Assembly: GCA_029237695.1 (NCBI GenBank)
Contig: CM055275.1
Location: forward strand, 12,970,899 to 13,034,898
Length of the DNA stretch: 64,000 nucleotides
From: Conchocele bisecta
Taxonomy: Eukaryota > Mollusca > Bivalvia > Lucinida > Thyasiridae
Direction: 5' to 3'
This document shows, piece by piece, positions 45,866 through 56,300 of the stretch. The position numbers were made by a program, and so were the translations under genes. The notes under the pieces were generated by a model that made no database searches, was not told where the DNA came from, and was given only the letters and a program-made list of their open reading frames with translations. Each line of letters starts with the position of its first letter. The first letter of the stretch is position 1.

Positions 45866-45898
45866 GTGTGCCGACAGGCACATTTCTAGTTTATTATT

Positions 45899-46171
45899 AA
45901 TTCGTTCCCACGAAATAACAATTCGTTCCCACAAAGGTGTTGCGCGCGCAGCTGGGCGCCAAAACAATTAGTGGGAACGAATTGTTAATTCGAGGGAACG
46001 AATTGCTAGTTCCTGGGAACGAATTGTCAAATTCAGGGAACGAATTGTTAATTGGTGGGAACGAATTGTTAATTCGAGGGAACGAATTGTTATATCGTGG
46101 GAACGAATTGTTAGCTCGAGGGAACGAATTGTTAAATTGAGGGAACGAATTGTTATTTCGTGGAACCGAAT
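45899..46171. repeat. 21-bp minisatellite GGGAACGAATTGTTAATTC
   Basis: About nine 21-bp units lie on the plus axis (45971-46171), preceded by two units in inverse orientation (AATTCGTTCCCAC, 45899-45935). The 67-codon frame of GNELL repeats exists only because 21 is divisible by three. Confidence 0.9.
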
Positions 46172-46289
46172 TAATTAAAAAATATCCATGTCCCCTGCGG
46201 GGCTCCGTAGTGTTCAGTCCATAGCCACTTTAAAACAGTATTTGTTTCTCGATCGAGATGTCAGACCAGACAAAAGATATTGATTTACT

Positions 46290-46555
46290 ATACAAATCTA
46301 ACACTGTATGTGGCTATGACTGGAGAAATGTGGCTTATAGGATTTGTGACCAATGTAGATCTTGATCAAATAGCACACATATGCAAACTGATAACGATAT
46401 ATAGTGCTTGTTAGAAACATGACAGGTGTTTCATTTTTGGAATGCCGAACAGTGCAGATCCCGATCAGACTGTGCGGATGCACAGTCTGATCTGGATCTA
46501 CACTGGTCGCAAAATCCATAATCCCAATTTCGTCAGTCACAGCTAAGCATGATTA
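46290..46555. mobile_element. Dispersed MITE-like element, GATCAGACTGTGCGGATG
   Basis: Inverted outer parts TGGCTATGACTGGAG-like / TCAGTCACAGC and inner GGATTTGTGACCAATGTAGAT / ATCTACACTGGTCGCAAAAT arms. It shares blocks with 36218-36510. Confidence 0.7.
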
Positions 46556-46698
46556 GATAATAGAAACATGTCTGAAGTCTCCAGATATGTGTTGATAAAT
46601 AAACTAATATTTAACATCAGATTCTACGCATAAAACGCAAATCGTTTTGTGATTACCGAATAAATTGTTGGCAATAACATATTTTACAAATAGTCCAT

Positions 46699-46941
46699 CA
46701 GGGGGCCGTTTCTCTAAACTTCGTACGACTAAAATGTAAGTAAGTGCAGATTTAGAATAGTCTGTAAATTTGAATTGATGGATTTACATTTATTGAGCAT
46801 AGGCTGCAGCCTATGATCAATAAATGTAAATCCAATAATTGTTTACAAGAACACAATGTTAATGTGACATTTACAGGCTATCATAATTTTGCACTTACGA
46901 ACATTTTAGTAATAAAAAAGTTTAGTGAAACGCCCCCCAGT
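46699..46941. mobile_element. MITE, GTTTCACTAAACTT family, copy 3 (complete)
   Basis: The ends GGGGGCCGTTTCTCTAAACT and AGTTTAGTGAAACGCCCCCC are inverted. The interior palindrome TTGAGCATAGGCTGCAGCCT is shared with copy 1. Confidence 0.85.
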
Positions 46942-47391
46942 TATCTGATGTAATATATACAAGTCATATGTCAAGTAAAGTGACTTGTTGAAAGCATAAT
47001 TTATGATGTTAGTGCATGGAATATGTTCGTCAAGTATACTTATGCACGTAATAATCATAGGCACTTTATGGGATGAACGAAAACCCGATGTGATAATGAT
47101 TGCTATCCAGTTGGACTTGATTTAGAAGGTCTGACGGCGGCCATCTTCTTTATTGTATTTCAATCATTGGAAGTGACGTCATTTACCATTGACTGGTTTC
47201 GTGAGTTACCTTGTGCCCGGCTCGCTAATTGCAACGCGCGCGAAGGCCGGGAACCGTGCTGTTTATGGGCCGAGGTGTCGTTAGGGCCGACTTGTCTTAG
47301 GGCCGAGGCGTCATTAAACAATCACGAAACCAGTCCGTACTTCCGTTGGTTCCGAGCCTACATGCGGATTAGTTAATTACAATTAACGAAC

Positions 47392-47456
47392 CGGGTTCAA
47401 ACAGTTTCCGAGTACCACGGCAAAGTTTACCCGCGGCTAGACATTGTCGAGCCTTA
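47392..47456. repeat. Solo arm of the 38777-38928 foldback
   Basis: GGGTTCAAACAGTTTCCGAG to TAGACATTGTCGAGCC matches one arm of that element. Confidence 0.65.
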
Positions 47457-47987
47457 TACATGTAATAACGCTGTAGGTGGGTTACGTTCCGGCAATTTCG
47501 GTCCCGTAAATGTGGTCGTGCTTTTAACTTGTCCATTTCAATTGCAACCTCGTGTGAATTCACGCTAAACTTTGCTGTTATATTTTGGTGTAATTCACAA
47601 TTAGATAATGTAGAAATGTGTCCTGAAGGAATGATTTCAATGTATTTATATCTAGTCATGTTTGTAGTGGGTTTTAAATGATGTGCGATTTGTCGGTGTG
47701 CTGTTAATTTGAAAACAATGTGTGTCTAAATGACTAAATGTGACTTGTATTTCAAGTAGCATTCTGCTTAATTGAATGTGTCCTGTTTTGTAACGCCATT
47801 CGTTGGCATTATTAGTCGTCGCTATCATTAGAGTTCATGCATTGTGATTAAGGACTTACTTTGTAGAACACTTGAATACTTGTTTCGAAGATGGCCGACA
47901 TGGAAACTCCATGCGCCTGATAGGATACAGTAACAAGAGAATGTTCCCCTACAAAGCAATTGTCTTCGAGTCCTATGATGATCTGTG

Positions 47988-48108
47988 TCCTATTTCATCA
48001 ACATTGCAAAGTATACATATCTAGCAAATTATACTTTGAGGGAGAAATTTTGAATATAAGGATAAACTTTAGTTAAATTTTTAGTATTTTACTGGAATAC
48101 TTATTAAC
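47988..48108. mobile_element. MITE family 2, left half
   Basis: CCTATTTCATCAACATTGCAAAGTATAC to TTTGAGGGAGAAATTTTGAA matches the left arm of 10884-11186. The right arm is absent. It is followed at once by family 1 copy F. Confidence 0.72.
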
Positions 48109-48109
48109 A

Positions 48110-48267
48110 TTTTATCCAGTCAACACAGCGGTGGCTGGGATTATTTTTTTTGCATTTTAAAGCCATTTGTAGGTGTTGACGGGAGAGCTTCGCCCATCCC
48201 GTTTCCTAAGCCTTGCCAGATATATTTTCCCATTCACGGCACTACATGTAACCTACTATTCTCTATA
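48110..48267. mobile_element. Family 1 composite MITE, copy F (deleted)
   Basis: It has the start TTTATCCAGTCAACACAG and the end GTGTTGACGGGAG of module 1, then jumps to the right half of module 2 (CTTCGCCCATCCCGTTTCC to CCTACTATT). Two internal deletions are evident against copy E. Confidence 0.8.
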
Positions 48268-48950
48268 TCACAGCCGTGATGTGCGAAAACAAATGTCCAG
48301 TCCTTCTCGCCGTCGATAACGCGCCCCTCCACCCCCCAAAAAAAAAAATTAATTCCTGCGTACGGGCCTGATATGTGATCAGTGTAAACCATTAGCAGCC
48401 TGCACATATGCACCATCTGATCAGGGAATACTCTGTCCCCGTTCAATCATTAAAATACCCATACGATTCTAGCGAACTGTATGTATTGTTTACCCTACGT
48501 TCTCAACCAATGAAAGAACGGCATTTTGTCTCAATTAATCGCATATTGGGACGCTTTCGCCAATATCTATTAAATTAATAAATAAATTTTCAGCGCATTA
48601 TTTAGAACTTATTTTATGCCTTGTTGTCATCAGTTCACGAGACGCAAAGTCCCCACACGCGGTCACGTCGTCTCACATGCTAGTATAGCGATTGAAATCA
48701 CTGATACGGGTGGAGCTTCGCGACTCGGCTGGTAAACAATAAGTACGTTATAGTTCATATATTGAAATTTTAATAAATTAATGTCTCGCTCGCTAGCATT
48801 CGTTACTAAATTAATGTATTAAACATTTAATATGTGAACTATAACTTTCATATTTCCCACCAGGCTGCATGGGTGCGCTCAATGAGCAGGATTAACATTG
48901 GTCAGGATTAACATTGGTCAGCAATTACACAACCCCCATTTTATGGAAGC

Positions 48951-49283
48951 GTCCTGGTACCAATGCTAACATATTTGTATTTCCTAATTAGTACATTGTA
49001 TCTTCTAATTAGGATATATTAAGTCCTTATTAGGAGATAGTATCAGTGTCAATGTTAACATATGTGTATCTCTTAATTAGGAGATAGTATCTCCCACCTA
49101 GGACTTATATCTTAATAAGGAGAAACTAACTCCAAATTAGGACTTAGTAAGTCCTCATTAGGAGATAATACGTCCTAATCAGGACTTACTAAGTCCTAAT
49201 TAGGAGTTAGTTACTTTCTCCTAAGTATACCTTAGTATCACCTAATTAGGAATTAGTATATTTGAGCATTGGCACCAGCAAAT
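48951..49283. mobile_element. Foldback element built of 18-bp AATTAGGA palindromes
   Basis: The inverted ends GTACCAATGCTAACATAT and ATATTTGAGCATTGGCACC enclose about ten copies of short blocks such as CCTAATTAGGA and AGGACTTAGTAAGTCC, each locally self-complementary. A fragment is at 5979-6036. No coding potential. Confidence 0.75.
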
Positions 49284-50104
49284 TTCACCCCTAAATAACT
49301 GGAATGGATTTTGATATGTTAATTTTACAACCCATTCCAATCATCATAAAATGATTTTCAGACCTGTCCAGTCCATTTATGAACATGAGGTGTTTTTGTT
49401 CTCAAAGTTACGAGCCGGCTCATCTGGATCTACACTTTTTGCCAATACCACTATGCAGGCCTGTGGTGTTGAAGGGGCTAAGGGGGTGTGTACACACCCG
49501 TCGCACCCCCTCTGCGTACGGGCCTGATCAGGACGCTTCCATACCATTTTCCCCGCCACAGCCATGGTATAAATGTTTTAGTTTTGTATTTCAAGGGACA
49601 TAATCGATTATTGTACGGTTGTCGTATCTCGGCATCATTGTACTAGTAGTGTCCCTTGAACTGTAAAGTTTCCAAGTATTCTGAAGCAATTGTTCTAAGT
49701 GGAGCGGGAACTATCGTGTCAGCGGAATCATTGTTCGACCGATTTGTTCGTCGGTTGTTATGCACCCTACCATCACCAGTGTCATTTATCCAGAAGAAGG
49801 ACAATGAACCAGTTAGCCGCCAGTTTCGTACATTTTTTGCTGGGAGTATCAAACAGTAATGTATTCTAGAGAAAACGTATGGACGGAAATGTGTTTGCAC
49901 TATCACAGTACATTAAATGTTGTCTCTGGATGATGATTGAGAAAATATGCAACTTTCGGTCTCTAATTCCGCAAGTGATATTTTTTTGTGAGGATAACAT
50001 ATTTCAGCACTTTCAGTAAAAATGTAAATGCTTGGATTTAACGACGGCACTGGCTCGATGATGCATGTCGTCTCACAAGAAGGGGGGAAGGAAAGAGGTT
50101 GATA

Positions 50105-50375
50105 CAGACGAAACCGGCCCCAGGGGGCCTAGCTCTTATTAGAATAGTCCCCTATGGTTCTTTAACGTGCCCAGACTCTCCTTCAAATTTGATACACGGG
50201 ACCGCCTGTTAAAGTCTACATCCGAAAGTACTAGTAGAGCAGGAAATATAAAGTATCTCAGAAATACTGACGCCCAGGAACTGAACCCTGAATCGAAACC
50301 GGGTCGCCAGCATGGCAGTCCGACGGTGTTATCCCTCGGCCAAGGTCTGCTCTTGATGATAGCACTTTCAATACT
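50105..50375 (-). repeat. tRNA-derived SINE-like repeat
   Basis: On the minus strand, TTGGCCGAGGGATAACACCG resembles a pol III A box and GGTTTCGATTCAGG a B box, about 50 bp apart, as in a Ser/Leu-type tRNA head. Downstream lies TTTAACAGGCGGTCCCGTGT and GGGCACGTTAAAGAACC. I assign a SINE from the A/B box layout; the open frame covering it is not coding. Confidence 0.55.
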
Positions 50376-50690
50376 TTGATTTGACAGTATCATTCAATTT
50401 GCTTTAATTAGAAAATGGTGTGCTCGTTTAAACCAAAGAAAGAATCATGTTTTTAACGAAGACGATGTCATAACGATGTGTAAGCGATAGGCACTCATCG
50501 TTCGTTTGGGGAACCAGTAACGAATCAGGAATGTACCACGTGAAAACGGAGAAATGAACTACAGTGGGACCTCTCTCAACCGGACACCCACAAAACACCT
50601 GCGATCGTATTTGTGATGAGTTTCCTGGTCATTTGTCTGAGTTGATAAATTATAAATATATGTTCGTGATCACATAGCACACGACTATGG

Positions 50691-51116
50691 CTGATAATGA
50701 TCAAATGTCTGATTTACAGAGGTTCAGTGAAACCTCTCTAAGCCGGACACCCTGGGGACCTCCCAATGAAACCTCTCTAAGCTGGACACCCTGGGAACCT
50801 CCCAGTGAAACATCTCTAAGCCGGACACCCTGGGGACCTCCCAGTGAAACATCTCTAAGCCGGACACACTGGGAACCTCCCAGTGAAACCTCTCTAAGCC
50901 GGACAACATGGGGACTTCCCAGTGAAACCTCTCTAAGCTGGACACCCTGGGTACCTCCATACAGTGAAACCTCTCTAAGCCGGACGCCCTGTGGACCTCC
51001 CAGTGAAACCTCTCTAAGATGGACACCCTGGGGACCTCCCAGTGAAACCTCTCTAAGCCGGCCTGGGGACCTCCCAGTGAAACCTCTATAAGAGAGGTTT
51101 AGAGAGGTTTCACTGC
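50691..51116. repeat. 39-bp minisatellite with inverted end
   Basis: About nine units of GTGAAACCTCTCTAAGCC plus GGACACCCTGGGGACCTCCC (39 bp) run to 51090. The last unit turns directly into its own complement, TTAGAGAGGTTTCACTG, at 51098-51114. A solitary relative (GACCTCTCTCAACCGGACAC) lies at 50570. The 134-codon frame with S-E-T-S-L-S repeats is a by-product of 39 being a multiple of three. Confidence 0.88.
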
Positions 51117-51232
51117 ATACGATTCACAACATTCGTCTCTAATCATACGGGACTACTTTTTAAATACACCTAGGGCCGATACCTAGGCCGATATAAAACA
51201 AGCCACGTATTAACCTCTAAATATGTACGTAC

Positions 51233-51354
51233 AATGGGTGCTGACCAGCTGATCTTGGCCTCGCCGTCCACACTAGTCGCCGCGCACTTCAGCATAACCG
51301 AGTCCCCGTTAGTCCACGATCCTAGCACGATACTTATATCGACGATAACAGGAT
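51233..51354 (-). CDS. Ig-like domain half-exon
   Basis: The acceptor GTCTGAATTACAG and donor CCCATT|GTACGT bound 122 bp: two bases plus 40 codons, leaving phase 0. The peptide has PVIVDISIVLGSW, then GDSVMLKCAATS and AKISWSAP. G-D-S-V-x-L-x-C followed 13 residues later by W is the B-strand Cys and C-strand Trp signature of an I-set Ig domain. The second half (D-x-G-x-Y-x-C) must be on another exon that I did not find. It may be an upstream part of the same minus-strand gene, or of another; phase does not decide. The acceptor region is tandemly duplicated upstream. Confidence 0.55.
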
Positions 51355-51605
51355 CTGTAATTCAGACATATCGCGATAAAGCACGACCTCGTATACATGT
51401 ATTTTCATTAACATGAGTTCTTATCCAGAAAGATGGCCATTGTCAACGATCCCCACTTTAGTAAATAGCAGGTTCTGCAATTCAGAAATATCGCGATAGT
51501 CCACGATCGCAGTACGATACTTATGTCACCGATAACAGGATCTGTAATTCAGGAATATCGCGATTCTCCACGATATTTAATATCGTCAATAACATGCTCT
51601 ATAAT
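51318..51605. repeat. Tandem duplication covering an exon acceptor
   Basis: A block running CACGAT...AGCACGATACTTATATC...ACAGGATCTGTAATTCAG...ATATCGCGATA occurs at 51317-51381, partly at 51465-51508, again at 51498-51567 and weakly at 51570-51605. It duplicates the 5' end of the Ig exon together with its splice acceptor. The extra copies have lost the downstream exon body. Confidence 0.7.
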
Positions 51606-51750
51606 ATACATACATCTTCATCACTATCGCGCTATTTCTCAATTAAACAATATAATGTGTTACTATAAAAATCGCACCGGGTGTGAAAAAAATGCAAGTA
51701 CGATTGTTTTCTAATCCTGTACAATTTATATTGTGAAAGTGTGAAACATA

Positions 51751-52188
51751 ATTTATCCCGTCAACACAGTGCGTATGTGCCGTGAAACACGGTGCCGTGA
51801 AACATTTTTGATATCCAGTCAATACTATTTTTGCATTTTACAGCCATTTGTAGGTGTTGACGGGATAAATAGAATAGTAGGTTAGTGCCGTGAATGGGAA
51901 AAAATATCTGGCGCGGCACGGAAACGGGATGTGCTCGGCAGAGCCTCGCCCATCCCGTTTCCTGAGCCTTGCCAGATATATTTTCCCATTCACGGCACTA
52001 ACCTCTATTCTCTATCTATTTTCCTATTTCTCAACCAAAGTATATGTTGTGACCACTCATTTGAACCGTCTCGGTGAGACGGTTCAAATGAGTGGTAACA
52101 ACATATACCTCTGATGAGAAATAAAGAAATTCTTGAGCATTGCCGGATATTTTTCCCATTCACGGCACTAACCTACTATTCTCTATAT
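51751..52188. mobile_element. Family 1 composite MITE, copy G, with nested hairpin MITE
   Basis: Modules 1 and 2 are complete (51751-52016). A family 3 hairpin (about 52024-52128) follows, then a second right end of module 2 (GGATATTTTTCCCATTCACG to CCTACTATTCTCTAT, 52145-52187). The order suggests either insertion of family 3 into a tandem copy or template switching between copies. Confidence 0.8.
52024..52128. mobile_element. Hairpin MITE family 3, copy 3
   Basis: The stem CCACTCATTTGAACCGTCTC and its exact complement surround a GGT loop; outer arms are TTTCTCAACCAAAGTATATG and a degraded complement. Confidence 0.85.
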
Positions 52189-53458
52189 CCCGATAGACAA
52201 CAATCCAAGCACGACACTTATATCACTTGTTTTATTATATACGCACATCATTCGCAAGTTATATGGCATTGCGGTTTAAACAAATAAGGTAATTAAAATA
52301 ACACAGTGGTGATTTAGAAGGAACTATTTTGCGAGGTGAAGCGTAGTTCCAGCACTGACCAATATGAACTCAGGAGACGTCAATATGAACTCAGGAGACG
52401 TCAATATGGAAAACATATGGACGTCTTACGTTGCATTGCGTTTCAATGGGAAACGAAAGTACGTATATAATCATGATGATCAGGAAAAATAATAATTCTC
52501 CGATAAAATTCGGCAAGCTTTTATTATTTTTAGCAGAAAAAGCTGATTTCATTATTTCGTTTCTACTCAAATTCTGTGATATTTTGTAAACAGTGCCATG
52601 TCATGTTTAGTAACATACTTTGTTCATTTGTCCATGAAGGTATAAATGTGTCACATATTTCCGCAGCCAATTGCAATATTAATGTATTCAAACATTCATT
52701 CAATTGTCCATGAGCCTGATCCAAATGATATATTATTATATGATGTATAAGTAATTATATAGTAAGTAAATATACGACCAGTGTGATTGATCAAGTGACA
52801 TCCCCTACGAGTGATAAAGATCTAGTGTGTGTTAGAAGCGTGCAATGTGATTAAATGACTGAATGTAAATCAGTGTAGATCATGATAATACCACCCGAAT
52901 GCGCATGCTAATCTGAGTCTATATTGGTCGCAAAATCATTTAGGCAATTTATCCAATCAAATATTCCTTTTATGACATTTATCATTATCCAACATCCCAG
53001 AGGCTGTCTCTGACATGAGGTGTTACCAATGCAACACTAATTTTATTATTTGCAGCGGAATCAAACGAGAACCCGGCATGTGTGGAATTTGTTGTTTTAA
53101 TGATTGTAAACCGGGACATTGTCAGAACAGAACAGAACAAGCCTTTATTTGCAATATTCTCAGACCACACAGCGGTATATGAGTGCATACAAGTACAGAA
53201 TAATTTGTATTATCAACAACAACAACAACAACAACATGGCGGACAATAAATATGCATGCAAATATGTTCAAAACAGAATATACCAACTTAATTTTGGCGA
53301 GAGTAAATCGTGTGTTACATGTATCACCAATATTGAGCATTACTTTACAATTTGTAGAAAAAACGTAGTTGAGGATACATTTGCAAGGATCAAAATTATG
53401 TGATTATCATGCTATGGGGTTGGTACAGTTAGTTTATTGGGAGAAATCCGGAACAATC
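52189..53458. other. Non-coding, with short duplications
   Basis: A 27-bp direct repeat (CAATATGAACTCAGGAGACG) lies at 52361-52412. A run of (AAC)n is at 53215-53234. The stretch around 53125 (AACAGAACAGAACAAGCC) looks like the edge of a dispersed repeat. A cysteine-rich plus frame at about 53016-53180 is discussed under rejected items. Confidence 0.45.
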
Positions 53459-53524
53459 CATCCCGTTTCCTGAGCCTTGCCAGATATGTTTTCCCATTCA
53501 CGGCACTAACCTACTATTCTCTAT
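53459..53524. repeat. Family 1 MITE, right-end fragment
   Basis: CATCCCGTTTCCTGAGCC to CACTAACCTACTATTCTCTA is the right arm of module 2 alone. Confidence 0.8.
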
Positions 53525-54163
53525 GTTCATGCTTGTGATCCAACCACCACAGCGATGGGATACATGCCGTTGGCAGCGTTCTTGGTTTCATTATACACCC
53601 GGCATACAAAGTACATTGTTTGTCGAAGGGTATGTCCGTCCGTTCATATACTTCCTTATCATCATCCATATTTTCATTACATTTCCAACCTTGCGGTACT
53701 CAACATTCCTAGGTTCACCATGTTCACTATTAAGCATATACGGCCACAGGTGGAAGACTCGGACCTATGACACCAAAAAAATGCCTATTAAAAAAAATCC
53801 CATTACCCCACCCACTTGGTCTCGTACAGTTCTATACGTTAATTCAAGGTGGGTATAAATAGCGCTATTATAGAAAGAGCCCTCTTTTTGCCGGCTCGCA
53901 CAAACACAATAAACATCGATTAAATGTATGAAATATGTCTCTTGCAATCGATAAAGGTATTAGGTGTGTGAATATACTCACTTCAAATCGCTGTTTCAAG
54001 TATTTATTGAGTTATTCGCGTTTTGATTACCCCATCCAAAGCGAAAGTTGCGTGTACGAAAGAATCTCACACAGAATCGGAGGCCGCCCGGCGTGGATTA
54101 TCGGTCATATTTGACCAATAACAGATCGCCAGCTCAAACTAAAGTGGTGCACCATGACCAAAA

Positions 54164-54294
54164 TGGCTGTGATAATGTAATAAATTCAGTATAATAGAAA
54201 TTAATAAATTTATCCTAAAATTGAAAATTTCTCCCTCAAAGTATACTTTGCTAGATAAGTATACTTTGCAATGTTGGTGAAATAGGCTACAGGT
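54164..54294. mobile_element. MITE family 2, right half
   Basis: From the central hairpin GGCTGTGATAATGTAATA to AATGTTGGTGAAATAGGCTA it matches the right arm of 10884-11186; the left arm is missing. Confidence 0.78.
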
Positions 54295-54611
54295 GTGTCA
54301 AAATCGTCGGATTTGTCACCTAAATTACCTTGTGTCGAAACTACAATGTACATTTATTTGACCTACTTTTGTTATTTTACCAATTTCATTCAAGTAATTT
54401 GAGTTGTTTTTCTCTTTCATTGTTGTATTTGCTTCATCGGAAAATACAGGGCAATGTATTGCAATATCAAGTCAAATATCGCAATATAAAAATTTGTGGC
54501 AATACCGAACCATACCAATTTACTTCAAAATTCATATACAATGTATGGCTTGTTTTTTTGGCTTTGTCTTGTAATTGTGTACATGTAACATTTCAGTGTT
54601 TTCATTTTCAG

Positions 54612-54674
54612 TCCAGACAATCAGTCATGCAGAGACTAATGATGAGGGCGATGTCGACAGCGATAACAGTGTCG
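54612..54674 (+). CDS. Candidate 63-bp exon of a plus-strand gene
   Basis: A strong acceptor (TGTTTTCATTTTCAG) and strong donor (GTGTCG|GTGAGT) bound exactly 63 bp. Of two open frames, the one entering in phase 1 gives QTISHAETNDEGDVDSDNSV, an acidic, flexible-looking peptide; the other is Met-rich and less plausible. No partner exon was recognised. The protein is unknown. Confidence 0.45.
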
Positions 54675-55333
54675 GTGAGTATTTTGTAGGATGTATGAAT
54701 TGTCAAAACAAGAAAGCTATTTGCTTTGGCCTGCACAATTGAAGTAGTAGATTCCCATCCCCATAAACTGCCAATACTGAAACTACCACTTTATTTTCCT
54801 TTTATTTCCAAGTAATTTCTTAAAACAGGGATTTATGTAACACATACATGTCTACAAAAGGTTATATCTCGTATTAAAATTACTGTGTCTTGGATATGTG
54901 CAGAAAGTTATGCAGCAGATTAGTAAAAACTATAGATTGGTACCATATATTGCATGAAAACAAACATTTTGGTGAAACAATAATGGTTAAATTACCTTGA
55001 TTACTGAAAAATAGCCAGTGTTGACAATACGTGTACCGTATTTACAGCAGATCATTTCACTTTTTTGGAAATGTGTACACCAGGAAGCCAGATAATAATC
55101 TGTCTTTAATGAGATAATGTTGGCGTTTGTTTACTGATACAATACTGGACCCAGCTGGAAACGTGATTAACTTTTTACTGAACATGGGTTCTTAGTTTAG
55201 CATCTTTAACACAAGTGACAAGCTGATCATAGCTTTACCTTGCAATATAATATGACAGGCACATCCTAAATGTGGTGGAATAGAAATGTCACTGTACGGA
55301 TCTAGTAACTCAGGAGAGAAGATATGTATCTGT

Positions 55334-55406
55334 GCACGGTTGGCTCAGTTGGTAGAGCGACAACCTTGTAAGCAGGAGGTGCCGGGTTAGAGTCTCGGGT
55401 CGGGTG
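55334..55406 (+). repeat. Degraded first tRNA-Thr-like head
   Basis: GCACGGTTGGCTCAGTTGG to CGGGTCGGGTG, with loop CTTGTAA again giving TGT, but mutations in the acceptor, anticodon stem and B box. Confidence 0.55.
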
Positions 55407-55591
55407 CATATTTTCTCTTCCTGTTATATTTGGCGCCAAATCAGGGACCGTGACTGACATACTCCGCCGAGATTGTCACACAGATAATCACTGTACCCAA
55501 TAAATATGTAATTCAGGGACAAATTTCAATTTGGCGTGGGAATATGTCACGGTACGGAACTAGTAACTCAGGAGAGAAGATATGTATCTGT

Positions 55592-55665
55592 GCCCGGTTG
55601 GCTCAGTCTGTAGAGCGATCGCATTTGTAAGCGGGAGGTGCCGGGTTCGAGTCCCGGGTCGGGTG
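55592..55665 (+). tRNA. tRNA-Thr(TGT)-like cloverleaf (probably SINE head)
   Basis: The acceptor stem GCCCGGT pairs with GTCGGGT throughout (with G-U pairs). The D stem GCTC/GAGC and T stem CCGGG/CCCGG are perfect. The anticodon loop contains TTTGTAA, giving TGT. The anticodon stem pairs in only four positions and leaves an eight-base loop, so a working tRNA is unlikely; a SINE promoter head fits better. Confidence 0.4.
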
Positions 55666-56107
55666 CATATGTTCTCTTCCTGTTACAGAAATATGCATAT
55701 ATACCAATGTCCATAATTTTGTTTCACCACAATAGAAAGCATATATGCTGTGACCCTCATTTGAATCGCCTCGCCGTATCGACTCAACTGTTTTGAGATT
55801 ATTCAAATTGTGGTCGCACCTTATCCCTTGTATATGAACTATTTTCCTCAGATATTATTGTTTCTTAAACATATGATCATGATGTGGCCACTCATTTGAA
55901 CCGTCTGGTGGAGCTTCAACTGGTTGTCATATCTTTTGTTTTCCTAAGCTCATTTGAATCACCCTCAGACTTCAGTTATTCATACATCATTTTTATATAC
56001 TGGAGCTATCTGATGCAATAAATATTACCCCCTTTCAGAATTAATTTGTAAAGTGAGGTCTCACAACTATGTTATGCTTAAGTAAGAAGAAAAAATGTGT
56101 TAAAAGC

Positions 56108-56300
56108 TAGGCGAGAAATCTCGTTACCACGACATAGTTTCTCGTTCCCATGAATTAGCATCTCGTTCCCATGAGTTAACTATCTTGTTCCCACGACTTT
56201 ATAGCTCATAGCATCTCGTTCCCATGGCATAGTCGGCCAATCAAAAGGTAGCATCATTGTCATTCATGATGGCGGAGTAATAACTGCTATTCTATTCTAA
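56108..56300. repeat. ~24-bp repeat CTCGTTCCCATGA
   Basis: Five to six imperfect units of the form ATCTCGTTCCCATGAGTTAG run from 56120 to 56230; an inverted unit (AACTCATGGGAGTGAGATGC) follows at about 56300. It resembles the 21-bp array at 45899 in using a TCGTTCCCA core, though unit length and spacer differ. Confidence 0.7.

Larger units (their letters stand above)
55287..55690 (+). repeat. Tandem pair of tRNA-Thr-like SINE units (258-bp period)
   Basis: CTAGTAACTCAGGAGAGAAG precedes and CATAT(T/G)TTCTCTTCCTGTTA follows both copies; the offset is 258 bp. Between the copies is GCGCCAAATCAGGGACCGTG, which may be the SINE body. Both heads carry a matching A box (TGGCTCAGT). The first has a damaged B box (GGTTAGAGTCT), the second an intact one (GGTTCGAGTCC). 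Confidence 0.72.

Noticed and set aside
45937..46140. 67-codon frame of G-N-E-L-L repeats
   Set aside because: Product of a 21-bp minisatellite in non-coding DNA.
49643..49860. Minus-strand frame ending SEYLETLQ as a second Ig half-exon
   Set aside because: No Tyr-x-Cys signature, and its acceptor phase does not fit the Ig exon at 51233-51354.
50687..51091. 134-codon frame with S-E-T-S-L-S-x-T-P-W repeats
   Set aside because: Product of a 39-bp minisatellite that also keeps a frame open on the other strand.
53016..53182. Plus-strand Cys-rich frame starting MRCYQCNTNF, resembling a Ly6-type start
   Set aside because: The Cys spacing does not complete a Ly6 pattern, the last part runs into a repeat-like AACAGAACAG segment, and no signal peptide or splice partner is seen.
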